A DNA stretch of 64,000 nucleotides. It comes from Robertmurraya andreesenii (GTDB taxonomy: Bacteria > Bacillota > Bacilli > Bacillales > Cytobacillaceae). How positions within the stretch are numbered: the stretch's first letter is position 1; each line of letters starts with the position of its first letter. A program made the position numbers and the translations under genes. The notes beneath the pieces were generated by a model. That model ran no database searches, was not told the DNA's origin, and saw nothing but the letters and a program-made list of their open reading frames with translations. Below are positions 1 to 8,451 of the stretch, one piece after another. Location: positions 62,001 through 126,000 of the forward strand of contig NZ_JAUSTU010000012.1 in the NCBI RefSeq assembly GCF_030813005.1, read 5' to 3'.

Positions 1-282
1 CTGGCATTACACACACAAGGGGAAGAGTTCTATTGGGGATATGAGGGCTTAGAGCCGAGGGAATCACGGGTGTTAGCAGAGGAATTTGAGAGGGTCAGCG
101 GCTACAAAGCTGTGCAATACATCGACAGCCATGCAGGCTATAAGGATTGGTTTATTCAAGAGTTCAGAAAGCCAGGATTTACGATTGAACTCGGATTGGG
201 AACGAATCCGCTACCACTCTCTCAATTTAGAGAAATATACGAGGAATTTCTGGGAATCTTTTTGGCAGCCCTATATATGTAA
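1..282 (+). CDS. yqgT: M14-family zinc carboxypeptidase, C-terminal part (YqgT-like)
   Basis: Only the last 93 codons are present; the gene starts before the window. The visible protein reads as the end of an M14 metallopeptidase fold, with the YIDSHAG-like strand and, later, FTIELGLG, whose Glu matches the catalytic general base of the family. In B. subtilis the gene just before yqgU is yqgT, a gamma-D-glutamyl-L-diamino acid endopeptidase that cuts peptidoglycan peptides, and the order here is the same. It ends at TAA 280-282 and is followed at once by an intrinsic terminator. Family assignment comes from motif and neighbourhood; the zinc ligands lie outside the window. Confidence 0.8.
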   Translation: MALHTQGEEFYWGYEGLEPRESRVLAEEFERVSGYKAVQYIDSHAGYKDWFIQEFRKPGFTIELGLGTNPLPLSQFREIYEEFLGIFLAALYM

Positions 283-285
283 CCA

Positions 286-312
286 AAAAAGCCGGGTAGC
301 GGCTTTTTTGTG
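286..312 (+). terminator. Intrinsic terminator after yqgT
   Basis: AAAAAAGCCG and CGGCTTTTTT arms around a short loop, with a T-run, directly after the stop codon of the M14 peptidase gene. Confidence 0.85.
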
Positions 313-421
313 TGACTAAAGTAATGAAATTGTATCTTTTGAAATGTTTTTGAAACATTTCGTTCGAATTATCGTATGATTATTATAGAAATGATTGTAG
401 GAGAGGGGAAGAGGGGAAGCA

Positions 422-1561
422 GTGTCCAAGCAATCTTTACATAAAAAGCGTCTCAACTTATTTGTATTTCTAGTACTTTTATATCTCTTATCAGGCTGCA
501 TAAAAGAAAATGATGCAGCCCCATTACCATCCCTTAAAGAACCAACCTCTCCTTCAAAGGGTGACCAGGTTGGAGAAGAGAAATCGATTGTCCCCATCGA
601 GATAAAGAACGGGTCATTTAGCATGGTAGCCGGCTGGTTAGATGATAACACCATTGTCTATGTTACAGATTCCAATGAGGGCTCTACGGTTTATTCGTAT
701 GGTTTGCAGGATGGAGAGAAACGGGAGCTGTTTCATAGTGACTTTCCCATAGCAGATATCTTAATAAGTCCGTCAAGAAAACATCTTCTTATCCATTCAG
801 CCCCTTCATCGAATGAGGCGAAGCTCGTCATCATAACGAATACAGGTGAAGAAATCTATTCTGAAATAATTCCCTCTACGGAGCTATCTCTAAAGTGGAG
901 TCCCTTTGATGAGGGAAACATCCTGTTAACTGCTTTTACAGAGGATTGGAATTTCTCCATTTGGAATTTGGATATTAAAAGTGGGAAAAAGGCAGAGCTG
1001 TCGTTGCCCCAACCCTTTGGAACTTGGTTGGACCGCGAGAAGCTATTATATCTCGATTGGGACCTAGAAAATCCTTCTCTTACGACTAGAACTAAGCAGT
1101 TTGATTTACGGTCTGAAGAGAGCCATGATATTTTAGAGGGCATATACCTTGTTGATTCCTTTCGAGATGCGGTCATAACTGTTGCACCGGACAATGAACA
1201 TGATCAAGATGCAGTTTACACATTTTATACCCATGAGTTAGAGGAGACCTATTCATTTAGAGCACCTCGATTGACTCGATATTCCGATTGGTTAGTACCA
1301 TACTACACCTATCTGGAAGGGCAACAGAGATTTTTATCGTTCCAGCCATTATATTCTACAGAAGCGGATGTCTATTCGGAAGGGTTCCAGCTTATTTCCA
1401 TTGATCTGGATACAGGAGATGAAGAGGTGCTGCTTGAGGGGCTAGAAAATGAGCCATTAAGCTGCTCACCGGATGGAAAGCGCTGCTTAAGTGGATTCTA
1501 TCTAGAAAAACTTATTGATTTAGAGTCTAAAAAGATTCAGACTCTTGTAGAGATGGAGTAA
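422..1561 (+). CDS. yqgU: YqgU-like lipoprotein with beta-propeller-type C-terminal domain
   Basis: GTG start at 422 behind a strong GAGAGGGGAAG/AGGGGAAG ribosome-binding stretch. Residues 1-26 form a lipoprotein signal: basic start (KKR), hydrophobic run, and lipobox L23-S24-G25-C26, so the mature protein is probably lipid-anchored outside the membrane at Cys26. The rest (about 350 residues) has repeated strand-rich segments such as WSPFDEGNILLT and CSPDGKRCLSG, resembling WD40/TolB-like propeller blades. Position after yqgT and before the yqgW-yqgX-yqgY block matches B. subtilis yqgU, whose function is unknown. A terminator follows at 1591-1620, so it looks monocistronic. Confidence 0.75.
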   Translation: MSKQSLHKKRLNLFVFLVLLYLLSGCIKENDAAPLPSLKEPTSPSKGDQVGEEKSIVPIEIKNGSFSMVAGWLDDNTIVYVTDSNEGSTVYSYGLQDGEKRELFHSDFPIADILISPSRKHLLIHSAPSSNEAKLVIITNTGEEIYSEIIPSTELSLKWSPFDEGNILLTAFTEDWNFSIWNLDIKSGKKAELSLPQPFGTWLDREKLLYLDWDLENPSLTTRTKQFDLRSEESHDILEGIYLVDSFRDAVITVAPDNEHDQDAVYTFYTHELEETYSFRAPRLTRYSDWLVPYYTYLEGQQRFLSFQPLYSTEADVYSEGFQLISIDLDTGDEEVLLEGLENEPLSCSPDGKRCLSGFYLEKLIDLESKKIQTLVEME

Positions 1562-1590
1562 ATAAAAAAGTAAATAGAAAAAGTAAATAG

Positions 1591-1620
1591 AAAAAGGACT
1601 GATTTGAGTCAGTCCTTTTT
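1591..1620 (+). terminator. Intrinsic terminator after yqgU
   Basis: AAAGGACTGA / TCAGTCCTTT stem with TTTGAG loop and T-run. It may also work for the minus-strand gene that ends at 1634, because the left arm is preceded by A-rich sequence. Confidence 0.85.
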
Positions 1621-1633
1621 CAGTGCTTTTCAA

Positions 1634-1810
1634 TTAGTGAGCAGCAGGGTATCCGCTGTGTAATACAGTCATAACTGTGAACCAACCGAAAACAAGGAAG
1701 GTTCCAGCTCCGAAAATTAAACCTAGAACATTTTTGTTTTTAAGAGCAGAAAATGCACCGTAACCTGCAAATAAGGTAACTAACGCAAAAATGATCATTA
1801 ATCCCATCAT
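1634..1810 (-). CDS. yqgW: Small membrane protein, DUF2759/YqgW-like
   Basis: A 58-residue ORF on the minus strand, starting MMGLMIIFALVTLFAG and ending HSGYPAAH. It has a strong AAGGGGGC ribosome-binding site just before the tandem ATG codons. Two hydrophobic segments (about residues 4-20 and 29-50) separated by a basic KNKN turn predict two membrane spans. Size, topology and position between yqgU and yqgX match the small Bacillus-restricted DUF2759 family (YqgW in B. subtilis), of unknown function. The family name is from memory of the locus and is moderately sure; that the ORF is a real gene is well supported by its RBS and composition. Confidence 0.7.
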   Translation of the reverse strand: MMGLMIIFALVTLFAGYGAFSALKNKNVLGLIFGAGTFLVFGWFTVMTVLHSGYPAAH

Positions 1811-2048
1811 TACAGCCCCCTTTTTATGTAATTACATCCATTCATTTGCTTTCAGGTTTGGACCCTGTATGTATCTTATCATAATGATAGCATTCTGTAT
1901 TTATTTTATCGGCTTTTTTTGTGTTTGTCGAGGTCAAAAAATGAAACTTCTATGTCTTTACTACTTAGAGATCATTTCTTCAGCTTCAACCACCGAAGAA
2001 TTTAGTGTAATATAGGAATAGTATTTCTTTAAAATGAGGTGGATATTC

Positions 2049-2678
2049 ATGAACTGGGAACAGATTCCGCTAGGCCCGTTACAAACCAACTGTTATATCA
2101 TCGCCAATAAAGAAAAAAAATGTTTGATTTTTGATCCTGGAGAGGAAGGAAGCAAGTTAATCCGTCATCTTGAACAAAGAAAGCTGACACCACTGGCCAT
2201 TCTATTGACACATGCTCATTTTGATCATATTGGAGCTGTGGATGATATAAGAAATAGATATCATATTCCAGTCTATCTTCATGAGCAGGAAAAGGGTTGG
2301 CTTATGGATCCCGCTTTGAATGGTTCACAATTTTTTATGATGGGACCGATTAAGGTAAACCCAGCGGATCATGTGATTAACGGAGAGGGAAAAATGGAAG
2401 TCGGGGATTTCTCATTTGAAGTGTTTGCGACACCGGGTCATTCACCTGGCAGTGTTTCCTACTATTTTGAGGATGGGTTTGTCGTGTCTGGCGATGCATT
2501 ATTTCAAGGCAGCATAGGAAGAACGGATCTGCCTGGAGGGAATCATGAGGTCCTTATTAAAAGCATCCATGAAAAGCTATTAGTGCTACCAGAGGAGACG
2601 CAGGTTTTGCCTGGTCATGGTCCAACGACAACCATTGAAAGTGAAATGGATTCGAATCCCTTTTTGAATGGCTTTTAG
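2049..2678 (+). CDS. yqgX: MBL-fold metallohydrolase (YqgX-like)
   Basis: A 209-residue metallo-beta-lactamase-fold protein of glyoxalase II type. The metal-binding signature H55-A-H57-F-D59-H60 is present, followed by TPGHSPGS, a SGDALF strand with the bridging Asp, and LPGHGPTT near the C-terminus. Such enzymes hydrolyse thioesters (hydroxyacylglutathione or bacillithiol conjugates) in the cytoplasm; the substrate here is inferred only. I chose the ATG at 2049 because GAGGTGG lies about 7 nt upstream; an in-frame ATG at 2034 has no ribosome-binding site. Order matches B. subtilis yqgX. Confidence 0.85.
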   Translation: MNWEQIPLGPLQTNCYIIANKEKKCLIFDPGEEGSKLIRHLEQRKLTPLAILLTHAHFDHIGAVDDIRNRYHIPVYLHEQEKGWLMDPALNGSQFFMMGPIKVNPADHVINGEGKMEVGDFSFEVFATPGHSPGSVSYYFEDGFVVSGDALFQGSIGRTDLPGGNHEVLIKSIHEKLLVLPEETQVLPGHGPTTTIESEMDSNPFLNGF

Positions 2679-2753
2679 AATGAAACGAAAAAGTCTTCGC
2701 TGTCCTCCAAAAATGAGGAGAAAGGCTTAGTAACAAACTATTCCGTAACTCGT

Positions 2754-2787
2754 CGAAAAGCCCTTCTCTGATGAGAAGGGCTTTTCG
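2754..2787 (+). terminator. Perfect 15-bp inverted repeat after yqgX, possible terminator
   Basis: Arms 2754-2768 and 2773-2787 are exact complements around a TGAT loop. There is no T-run after the stem (GGGGG follows), but each arm contains a run of four T or A. It may end yqgX transcription inefficiently or block read-through into the methyltransferase gene. Confidence 0.55.
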
Positions 2788-2899
2788 GGGGATGTTCTAT
2801 TCATTCAATTCAATGGGAGGGGATAAGTTTTAGCTACTTATGTTAGGATAATACATAGTTTTTACTGTGTCAATAGTGTAAATGAAAAAAGGAGATATT

Positions 2900-3961
2900 A
2901 TGCTTTCGATCATTAAAGAGAAAATTTTAGAACAACCAAGTAGAATGATCACATATGCCGAGTTCATCGAGTTAGCGCTCTACCACCCGCAATTTGGCTA
3001 CTATATGAAGCCTGTTGAAAAGATTGGGAGAAAAGGGGACTTTATAACAACTAGTAATATTTCTGATATTTATGGACGACAGCTGGCAAAGTGGTTCTTT
3101 AAATTAAAGGAAAAGCACCAATTGCCAGCAGCAGTTTGTGAAATCGGTGGGGGAAATGGTCGGTTTGCATGGAGCTTTATCGATGAATGGAGACATCTAT
3201 CTAATGAAGCCTTAAATTATACGATCGTTGAGACTAGTCCCTACCACCGTGAGCGACAAAAGGATTTGATTACTTTTGAAAACGGTATTCAACAAGTAGA
3301 GAGTATAGAGAATATACGTCCATTTGAAGGCTTTATCTTCTCCAATGAGTTATTTGATGCGCTTCCTGTTCATGTTATTAAAAGGCAGGAGGGAGAATTA
3401 TACGAAGTGATGGTAGCTTTCGAAAATGATCAATTAATCGAAAGAGCAGTTCCACTGAAAAATCAAGAAATTCTTATGTTTTTAGAGAAAAGCAAGATGA
3501 ATATCTATGAAAAGCAAAGAATTGAAATTCCTCTTATGATGGAAGAGTTAATAAGGAAAATAGCGAATGTCCTCATCCGAGGGATGGTAGTAACCGTAGA
3601 TTACGGCTACAGTGATCAAGAATGGATGGAACCTATCCATCGTGATGGGAGCCTACGGGGGTATTATAAACACGAACAATTCAATCAAGTATTACTACAC
3701 CCTGGTGAGATGGATATTACGAGTCATGTTCATTTTGATTCCCTGATACGGTTAGGAGAAGAGAATGGGTTAAGCTTCGTCAGCAAGGAGCGCCAGGATG
3801 AATTTCTTATTTCGATTGGAATATTAAAAGAACTAGAGGATCATTATGATCCGAATCCCTTTTCCGAAGTAAGTCGGAGAAATCGAGCGATTAGAAGTCT
3901 TATTCTTCCATCCGGCATCAGCACTTATTTTCATGCGATTGTTCAACAGAAGGGAATATAA
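2900..3961 (+). CDS. SAM-dependent methyltransferase, MidA/NDUFAF7 family (COG1565)
   Basis: A 353-residue protein with the family opening (YAEFIELALYHPQFGYY, residues 19-35), the RKGDFITTS segment, and the SAM-binding glycine loop EIGGGNGRF at 81-89. Later SNELFDALPVH and the VDYGYS motif are also typical of this family. Mitochondrial members methylate an arginine of a complex I subunit; bacterial targets are mostly unknown, so the substrate is not assigned. The ATG at 2900 is preferred over the one at 2882 because AAAGGAGA sits 5 nt upstream. It is not part of the B. subtilis yqg cluster, so it is a lineage-specific neighbour here. A strong terminator follows. Confidence 0.8.
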   Translation: MLSIIKEKILEQPSRMITYAEFIELALYHPQFGYYMKPVEKIGRKGDFITTSNISDIYGRQLAKWFFKLKEKHQLPAAVCEIGGGNGRFAWSFIDEWRHLSNEALNYTIVETSPYHRERQKDLITFENGIQQVESIENIRPFEGFIFSNELFDALPVHVIKRQEGELYEVMVAFENDQLIERAVPLKNQEILMFLEKSKMNIYEKQRIEIPLMMEELIRKIANVLIRGMVVTVDYGYSDQEWMEPIHRDGSLRGYYKHEQFNQVLLHPGEMDITSHVHFDSLIRLGEENGLSFVSKERQDEFLISIGILKELEDHYDPNPFSEVSRRNRAIRSLILPSGISTYFHAIVQQKGI

Positions 3962-3991
3962 AAAAGCGATTGCAAAACAATCGCTTTTTTA
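3962..3991 (+). terminator. Intrinsic terminator between the methyltransferase gene and yqgY
   Basis: AAAAGCGATTG / CAATCGCTTTT stem around CAAAA, with A-run before and T-run after. Its symmetry suits use in both directions, since the minus-strand gene ends at 4002. Confidence 0.85.
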
Positions 3992-4001
3992 TATAGAACT
4001 A

Positions 4002-4244
4002 TTAATGGCCTACTCCGGGAGTCATTAAGAATGTCGTATAGTAGGTAAACCCTACAAAGAAGACAGTTAAGTATGCTCCGAAAATGTAGATATACATACG
4101 TTCAGATAGTTTCAAGTAGCTCAGCAATACAAAAAATGCTGTTTGAGCAAAGAAAATTAGAGACGTATTGTACATGTCGCCTAGGAAGAACATGACAGCG
4201 AAGATGCCAGTCCAGAATCCCATTACTCTGTACATACGATCCAT
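4002..4244 (-). CDS. yqgY: DUF2626 membrane protein YqgY
   Basis: An 80-residue protein opening MDRMYRVMGFWTGIFAVMFFLGDM, with three hydrophobic spans predicted (about 8-22, 26-44 and 50-73) and a short polar tail. Sequence and position match the DUF2626 family member YqgY of B. subtilis. Its function is unknown. A ribosome-binding sequence of AAAGGAGGGG type lies just upstream of the ATG on the minus strand. It stands alone between a shared terminator and the HTH regulator gene transcribed in the same direction. Confidence 0.85.
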   Translation of the reverse strand: MDRMYRVMGFWTGIFAVMFFLGDMYNTSLIFFAQTAFFVLLSYLKLSERMYIYIFGAYLTVFFVGFTYYTTFLMTPGVGH

Positions 4245-4327
4245 ATGTATCCCCTCCTTTATCCTACAAGTCCATCACTACCATATTATAAAGTAAACGG
4301 CAATGAAAAGTAAATAACAGTTTGTAG

Positions 4328-5035
4328 CTACTTTGTGACCAAAGCATGATATGAGCACGAATCACAGCCTTTTATCATGTTTTCTTTTTCAATCAGCTCG
4401 ACAGAATCAAATAAAGCCTCGAACATTCCCTTTAGAAATTCATAGTGTGTGGTACAAATCGTGTCTGTTTGTTCGTGGGCGATCTCCTTAAAGGGACAGT
4501 TATAGATTTGAAAATAAATCTTGGTATGATCCTCATTTGCTTCAAATTCAGGGTAGAAACCTGCCATGGTTGCCGTATTCCGCAAAATATTTAATTTCTG
4601 TTCAAAGGTAAAATCATCTGTGCTTTGATTTCGGGAAATTTCTTGCTCGATCATTTCCCTACCAAATCTTTTTCCTGTGATGTACAGTGCTTTCTTTCCT
4701 TCCTCCCCCAAGGAAACAAAGGTTTCGATCGCAATCCTTGATAGCAATTGATAATCTCTAAAAGGGAAGTTCAATTGAATGACATCGTCGGAAAGTCGGT
4801 ATAGTCTGCTTGGTCTTCCACCCTTTCCAGTTTTCTTTGTCTCAGAAACGAGCATGTTTACATCTTCGAGCTTTGACAGATGAAGTCTTGCCACGTTCGG
4901 ATGGATATCGAAATTATCAGCAATTTCTTGGACCGTAACATCTTGATGTCTTTTTGTAATGTATTGATAAATGTAATAACGGGTTGGATCAGATAGAACA
5001 TTCGTTATTTTGAGTGTCTTCTCCACAAAATTCAC
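4328..5035 (-). CDS. Winged-helix transcriptional regulator with C-terminal cysteine cluster (SufR-like)
   Basis: A 235-residue protein. Residues 1-80 form a winged helix (LSDPTRYYIYQYI, then VTVQEIADNFDIHPNVARLHLSKLE, then a KGGRPSRLY wing) of the ArsR/DeoR-like kind. The C-terminal half has Cys180, Cys194, Cys224 and Cys227 (YNCPF, TICTTH, GCDSC), a spacing that suggests an Fe-S or metal ligand set as in SufR-type repressors, though not identical to the published SufR spacing. Function is inferred: a redox or metal-sensing DNA-binding protein. It diverges from the comG operon, with about 250 bp between. Its target genes are not evident from this window. Confidence 0.7.
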   Translation of the reverse strand: MNFVEKTLKITNVLSDPTRYYIYQYITKRHQDVTVQEIADNFDIHPNVARLHLSKLEDVNMLVSETKKTGKGGRPSRLYRLSDDVIQLNFPFRDYQLLSRIAIETFVSLGEEGKKALYITGKRFGREMIEQEISRNQSTDDFTFEQKLNILRNTATMAGFYPEFEANEDHTKIYFQIYNCPFKEIAHEQTDTICTTHYEFLKGMFEALFDSVELIEKENMIKGCDSCSYHALVTK

Positions 5036-5292
5036 CTCGGGGCCGCATAATTTATTCCATTATAATACAGCTACGTTGGGTTAACACTGTAATCACTATA
5101 AGTTTAGAAAATGTTCACATTTACGTGTCGAATTGATGAACGAGATCATTACACATATAATTTGTGCGAATGGAGCATTTATACAAGGAAAAGATAAGGG
5201 AGATTCCAGAAAAATTTTAAAATAAAAGAAGGAAGATGGAGAAAGCTGTCGAATTATAGAATTAACAAATGAATAAGGTGGTGTATTTATTA

Positions 5293-6351
5293 TTGAAATC
5301 GATTGAAGCTCTTGCTGACAAAATTGTTAGAGACGCTGTTCACTGCCACGCATCAGATATCCATATCATTCCACGTAAGAAGGATACCCTCATCCAGCTC
5401 AGAATGGCTAACCGATTGATTCCAAGATTACAGTTACCCAAAGAAGATTGTGAAAGATTAATCTCCCATTTCAAATTTACTGCATCCATGGATATCGGGG
5501 AGAAAAGGAGACCGCAGAGCGGCGCATTTTCTGTCAAAGTCAATGGTTACCATGTAGGACTCCGTTTATCCACTTTACCCGCGAATCAAAAAGAAAGTCT
5601 TGTCATCCGCCTACTTCCACAACAAGAGCAAATTCCTTTTTACAAAATCTCTCTATTCCCATCTGTTACGATGAAATTATTAGCTCTCTTGAATCATGCC
5701 CATGGTCTTTTGATTTTCACAGGGCCGACTGGATCAGGGAAAACCACGACTTTATATTCCTTGCTTAATGAAACAACCCACTATTTTAATCGGAATGTGA
5801 TCACCCTTGAGGATCCGATCGAAAAGGATACGGACTCACTTCTGCAGGTACAGGTGAATGAAAAGGCTGGAGTGACCTATGCAACTGGTTTGAAGGCTAT
5901 TCTTAGGCATGATCCAGATATTATTATGGTGGGTGAGATCAGAGACAGTGAAACAGCAAAAATCGCCATTCGTGCATCTTTGACCGGGCATCTCGTGTTA
6001 AGCACAATGCACACCCGTGATGCCAAGGGAGCCATCTATCGCTTATTAGAATTTGGAGTGAATCAATTGGAAATAGAACAGACTCTTGTTGCTGTAGCCG
6101 CACAAAGGCTAGTGGAATTACAATGTCCCTATTGTGAGGGTACCTGCTCTCCTTTTTGCTTCTCCGCAAGCCACCAAAAAAGAGCGAGTGTGTTTGAGCT
6201 TCTAACAGGTAAAGCCTTGACTAGTGTGTTACGTCATGAAAATCCCTCTTCTTATAAATCCTTAAAAGATGTCATTAAGAAGGGGATTGCCCTAGGATAC
6301 ATTAAAGAAACAGAATATGAGCGCTGGGTGTATGATGATGAGAAGTCGTAA
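5293..6351 (+). CDS. comGA: Competence pseudopilus ATPase ComGA
   Basis: Traffic ATPase of the GspE/PulE class that powers assembly of the DNA-uptake pseudopilus at the inner face of the membrane. Walker A GPTGSGKT is at residues 144-151. The Asp boxes and Walker B follow (VITLEDPIEKD, then DPDIIMVGEIRDSETA), then HTRDAKGA. It ends with a zinc-ribbon-like CPYCEG segment. Length (352) matches B. subtilis ComGA. An ATG at 5269 has no ribosome site in reach; AAGGTGG at 5275-5281 favours the TTG at 5293, giving MKSIEALADK, which aligns with the B. subtilis N-terminus. First gene of comGA-GG; I could not find a convincing ComK box. Confidence 0.93.
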   Translation: MKSIEALADKIVRDAVHCHASDIHIIPRKKDTLIQLRMANRLIPRLQLPKEDCERLISHFKFTASMDIGEKRRPQSGAFSVKVNGYHVGLRLSTLPANQKESLVIRLLPQQEQIPFYKISLFPSVTMKLLALLNHAHGLLIFTGPTGSGKTTTLYSLLNETTHYFNRNVITLEDPIEKDTDSLLQVQVNEKAGVTYATGLKAILRHDPDIIMVGEIRDSETAKIAIRASLTGHLVLSTMHTRDAKGAIYRLLEFGVNQLEIEQTLVAVAAQRLVELQCPYCEGTCSPFCFSASHQKRASVFELLTGKALTSVLRHENPSSYKSLKDVIKKGIALGYIKETEYERWVYDDEKS

Positions 6352-7369
6352 GTGGAAATTAAAGGAGCAAGCGGATTTTCTAAAAAGAACTGGTGACCTG
6401 CTTGCACGTGGTTACCCGTTAGCAGAAGCGATTCATTCCGTCACATATCAGATGAGTGAAACACGGAAGGAGGAGATTCGTCAATCGCTTGATGATTTAA
6501 AGGAGGGATATCCACTCCACAAAATTTTATTTGATTTAGGCTTTAACCAGACGCTTGTTGGCTTCGTTTATTTCGCAGAGCAGCACGGCTCCTTAGCTGA
6601 TGCATTCCGTGATGGCAGTGAGATGATGCTTAAAAGAGAGGGTGATGCAGATAAATTAAAGAAAATCATGATCTATCCATTATTATTAATGGTGATGACC
6701 CTGTTCCTGTTTGTTTTTGTCGAAAAAATACTCCTTCCACAGTATACCTCGTTATTTCAATCGATGAACTTGTCTCCGAATGTGTTTATGAAGATTGTAT
6801 ACGTAACAGGAGAAATTTTTCCCCTTTTTCTACTTCTATTCATGCTCCTTCTTTATGTTGGATTGTCCTATTACTTCCTCAGATTTAAGAAGTACTCACC
6901 CATAAAGCAAAGAAGGATAATGGTTTCCATTCCCTATATGGGTGCCTTCTCTCGATTGTATACCACCCATTATTTTTCCATCCAGTTAAGCTATTTGTTA
7001 GGGGGAGGTTTGTCGATCCTGGAAGCACTGAAATTGTTTGAAGAGCATGAGAAGCACTCCTTCGACCGGCAGCTAGGACGAGAAATGCAGGACCACCTTT
7101 CCACAGGGGAATCCTTTGCGGAAATCGTCAAGAGATATCCATTCTTCGAGGAAGACTTGATTTTCATTGTGAAGCATGGTCAAGAAAACGGGAAGCTTGA
7201 GCAGGAGCTATTATTCTTTAGCAAGTATTGTTTGGAAAAATTACAAAACAAAATGGACAAAATGTTCAAAACGATCCAGCCGATCCTCTATTCCCTCATA
7301 GGGATGATTGTTGTTTCCATGTATTTAGCGATTTTGTTGCCAATGTTCCAGCTTTTAGATGGATTTTAG
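6332..7369 (+). CDS. comGB: Competence pseudopilus platform protein ComGB
   Basis: Type II secretion F-domain protein (GspF/PilC-like), the inner-membrane platform on which pilins are assembled. Two T2SF-type repeats are visible: the first starts FLKRTGDLLARGYPLAEAI and the second YTTHYFSIQLSYLLGGGLSILEAL. Hydrophobic spans are near residues 115-135, 155-185 and at the C-terminus. It overlaps the end of comGA, so translation is probably coupled. The start is uncertain: three consecutive ATG codons at 6332, 6335 and 6338 are all possible, and none has a strong ribosome site. Confidence 0.9.
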   Translation: MMMRSRKWKLKEQADFLKRTGDLLARGYPLAEAIHSVTYQMSETRKEEIRQSLDDLKEGYPLHKILFDLGFNQTLVGFVYFAEQHGSLADAFRDGSEMMLKREGDADKLKKIMIYPLLLMVMTLFLFVFVEKILLPQYTSLFQSMNLSPNVFMKIVYVTGEIFPLFLLLFMLLLYVGLSYYFLRFKKYSPIKQRRIMVSIPYMGAFSRLYTTHYFSIQLSYLLGGGLSILEALKLFEEHEKHSFDRQLGREMQDHLSTGESFAEIVKRYPFFEEDLIFIVKHGQENGKLEQELLFFSKYCLEKLQNKMDKMFKTIQPILYSLIGMIVVSMYLAILLPMFQLLDGF

Positions 7370-7384
7370 AAAGGAGATTTATGA

Positions 7385-7708
7385 ATGAAAAATAATCAAC
7401 ATGGCTTTACCCTGATCGAAATGATGATCGTTTTGCTCGTCATTTCTGTCCTCCTTATTATTACCATTCCAAATATTACAAAGCATAATTCAACGATTAA
7501 TTCAAAGGGATGCAAGGCATTTGTGAAGATGGTCGAAGCTCAGGTACAGGCCTTTGAAATGGATAAAAATAAGCTGCCAAGCAGTTTGGAGGAGTTGCAA
7601 AAGGAAAAGTATATTAATCAAACGACATGCCCAAATGGAGATAAGGTAGAAATTGGCGCAAAAGGCGAAGTGAATGTTATTGGTGAAACCCCAAGTGCTG
7701 CCCCGTAA
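7385..7708 (+). CDS. comGC: Major competence pilin ComGC
   Basis: A 107-residue prepilin with the class III signal cleaved between Gly and Phe (MKNNQHG^FTLIEMMIVLLVISVL). The Glu at mature position +5 and the long N-terminal helix are typical. Two cysteines (KGCKAF and TTCPNG) fit the intramolecular disulfide known for ComGC. AAGGAGA lies just upstream of the ATG. It forms the main fibre of the uptake pseudopilus after ComC processing. comGD starts inside its last codons in another frame. Confidence 0.95.
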   Translation: MKNNQHGFTLIEMMIVLLVISVLLIITIPNITKHNSTINSKGCKAFVKMVEAQVQAFEMDKNKLPSSLEELQKEKYINQTTCPNGDKVEIGAKGEVNVIGETPSAAP

Positions 7709-8135
7709 TGAAAAAGGCTTTACGCTGATTGAGTCGTTAATTGTCTTAAGTATTTTCCTCCTGATCATTTCCTTATCGAGCCTATTATTAAGGACACAAA
7801 GCATCCAGCTGGAAAAACAGCTCTTTTTTACCCAATTAAAGGCCGATCTTCTTTATGCACAACAGCATGCCATAACCAGTCAAAAGCTGGTGAGTGTCAA
7901 TTTTGTCATCCCAGAGAAATTCTATTATATACGAAAGCAGAATGGAGAGATCTTGATCAAAAGGGAGTATTCCGACAAGATAACAGTTTCTGAAGGCTCA
8001 CAAAAACTATTTTTTCGCTACCATTCGAATGGTAATATTAGCAGCTTTGGTTCCATTTATTTTTATATCGATGGGGAGCGCTATCAAATGACCTTTCAAT
8101 TAGGTAGGGGGAGATTTTATGTTATCAAATCATAA
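7674..8135 (+). CDS. comGD: Minor competence pilin ComGD
   Basis: A 153-residue pilin-like protein with the GFTLIESLIVLSIFLLI prepilin segment near residue 15. It overlaps the 3-prime end of comGC by 35 nt. AAGGCGAAGTGA precedes the ATG at 7674. The rest is a GspH-type globular domain ending YFYIDGERYQMTFQLGRGR. Minor pilins of this set are thought to prime the pseudopilus tip. Confidence 0.9.
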   Translation: MLLVKPQVLPRNEKGFTLIESLIVLSIFLLIISLSSLLLRTQSIQLEKQLFFTQLKADLLYAQQHAITSQKLVSVNFVIPEKFYYIRKQNGEILIKREYSDKITVSEGSQKLFFRYHSNGNISSFGSIYFYIDGERYQMTFQLGRGRFYVIKS

Positions 8136-8451
8136 GGGCTTCTTTTTGGTTGAACTTTTGCTTTCCCTATCGATGTGGATTCTCATGACCTTAAGCCTAC
8201 TCCCCTTATATATCCATGTAAATAAACAATCCATCGATACACAAAGGGAGATTACGGCAACACATCTCATGTATGATGTCCTTCATGTTTATCTAATGGA
8301 AGGGATTTTTGAGGATCGGGAGGAGGTCATTAAGAACGGCTCCTACCTGATAAATTGGGAAGCGGGCAGTGAAAGCAGACCAACAAGGGTGTGTATTAGC
8401 TATGAAGATGCTTTTAAAGAACAACAGGAAAAATGTGAACGGCTTGAATAA
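8119..8451 (+). CDS. comGE: Minor competence pilin ComGE
   Basis: A 110-residue protein with the prepilin-type N-terminus HKGFFLVELLLSLSMWILMTL (conserved Glu at +5 of the mature part). It overlaps comGD by 17 nt, and an AGGGGGAG ribosome site sits inside comGD. The assignment rests on gene order in the comG operon, the pilin signature and size. Confidence 0.88.
   Translation: MLSNHKGFFLVELLLSLSMWILMTLSLLPLYIHVNKQSIDTQREITATHLMYDVLHVYLMEGIFEDREEVIKNGSYLINWEAGSESRPTRVCISYEDAFKEQQEKCERLE

Noticed and set aside
1791..2015. Open frame of 74 codons on the plus strand between yqgW and yqgX
   Set aside because: No ribosome site, overlaps the start of the minus-strand yqgW, and its protein looks random and cysteine-rich; the region is better read as promoter sequence.
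5036..5292. ComK boxes upstream of comGA
   Set aside because: I looked for paired AAAA-N5-TTTT motifs and found only imperfect A/T runs, so I did not annotate a site.
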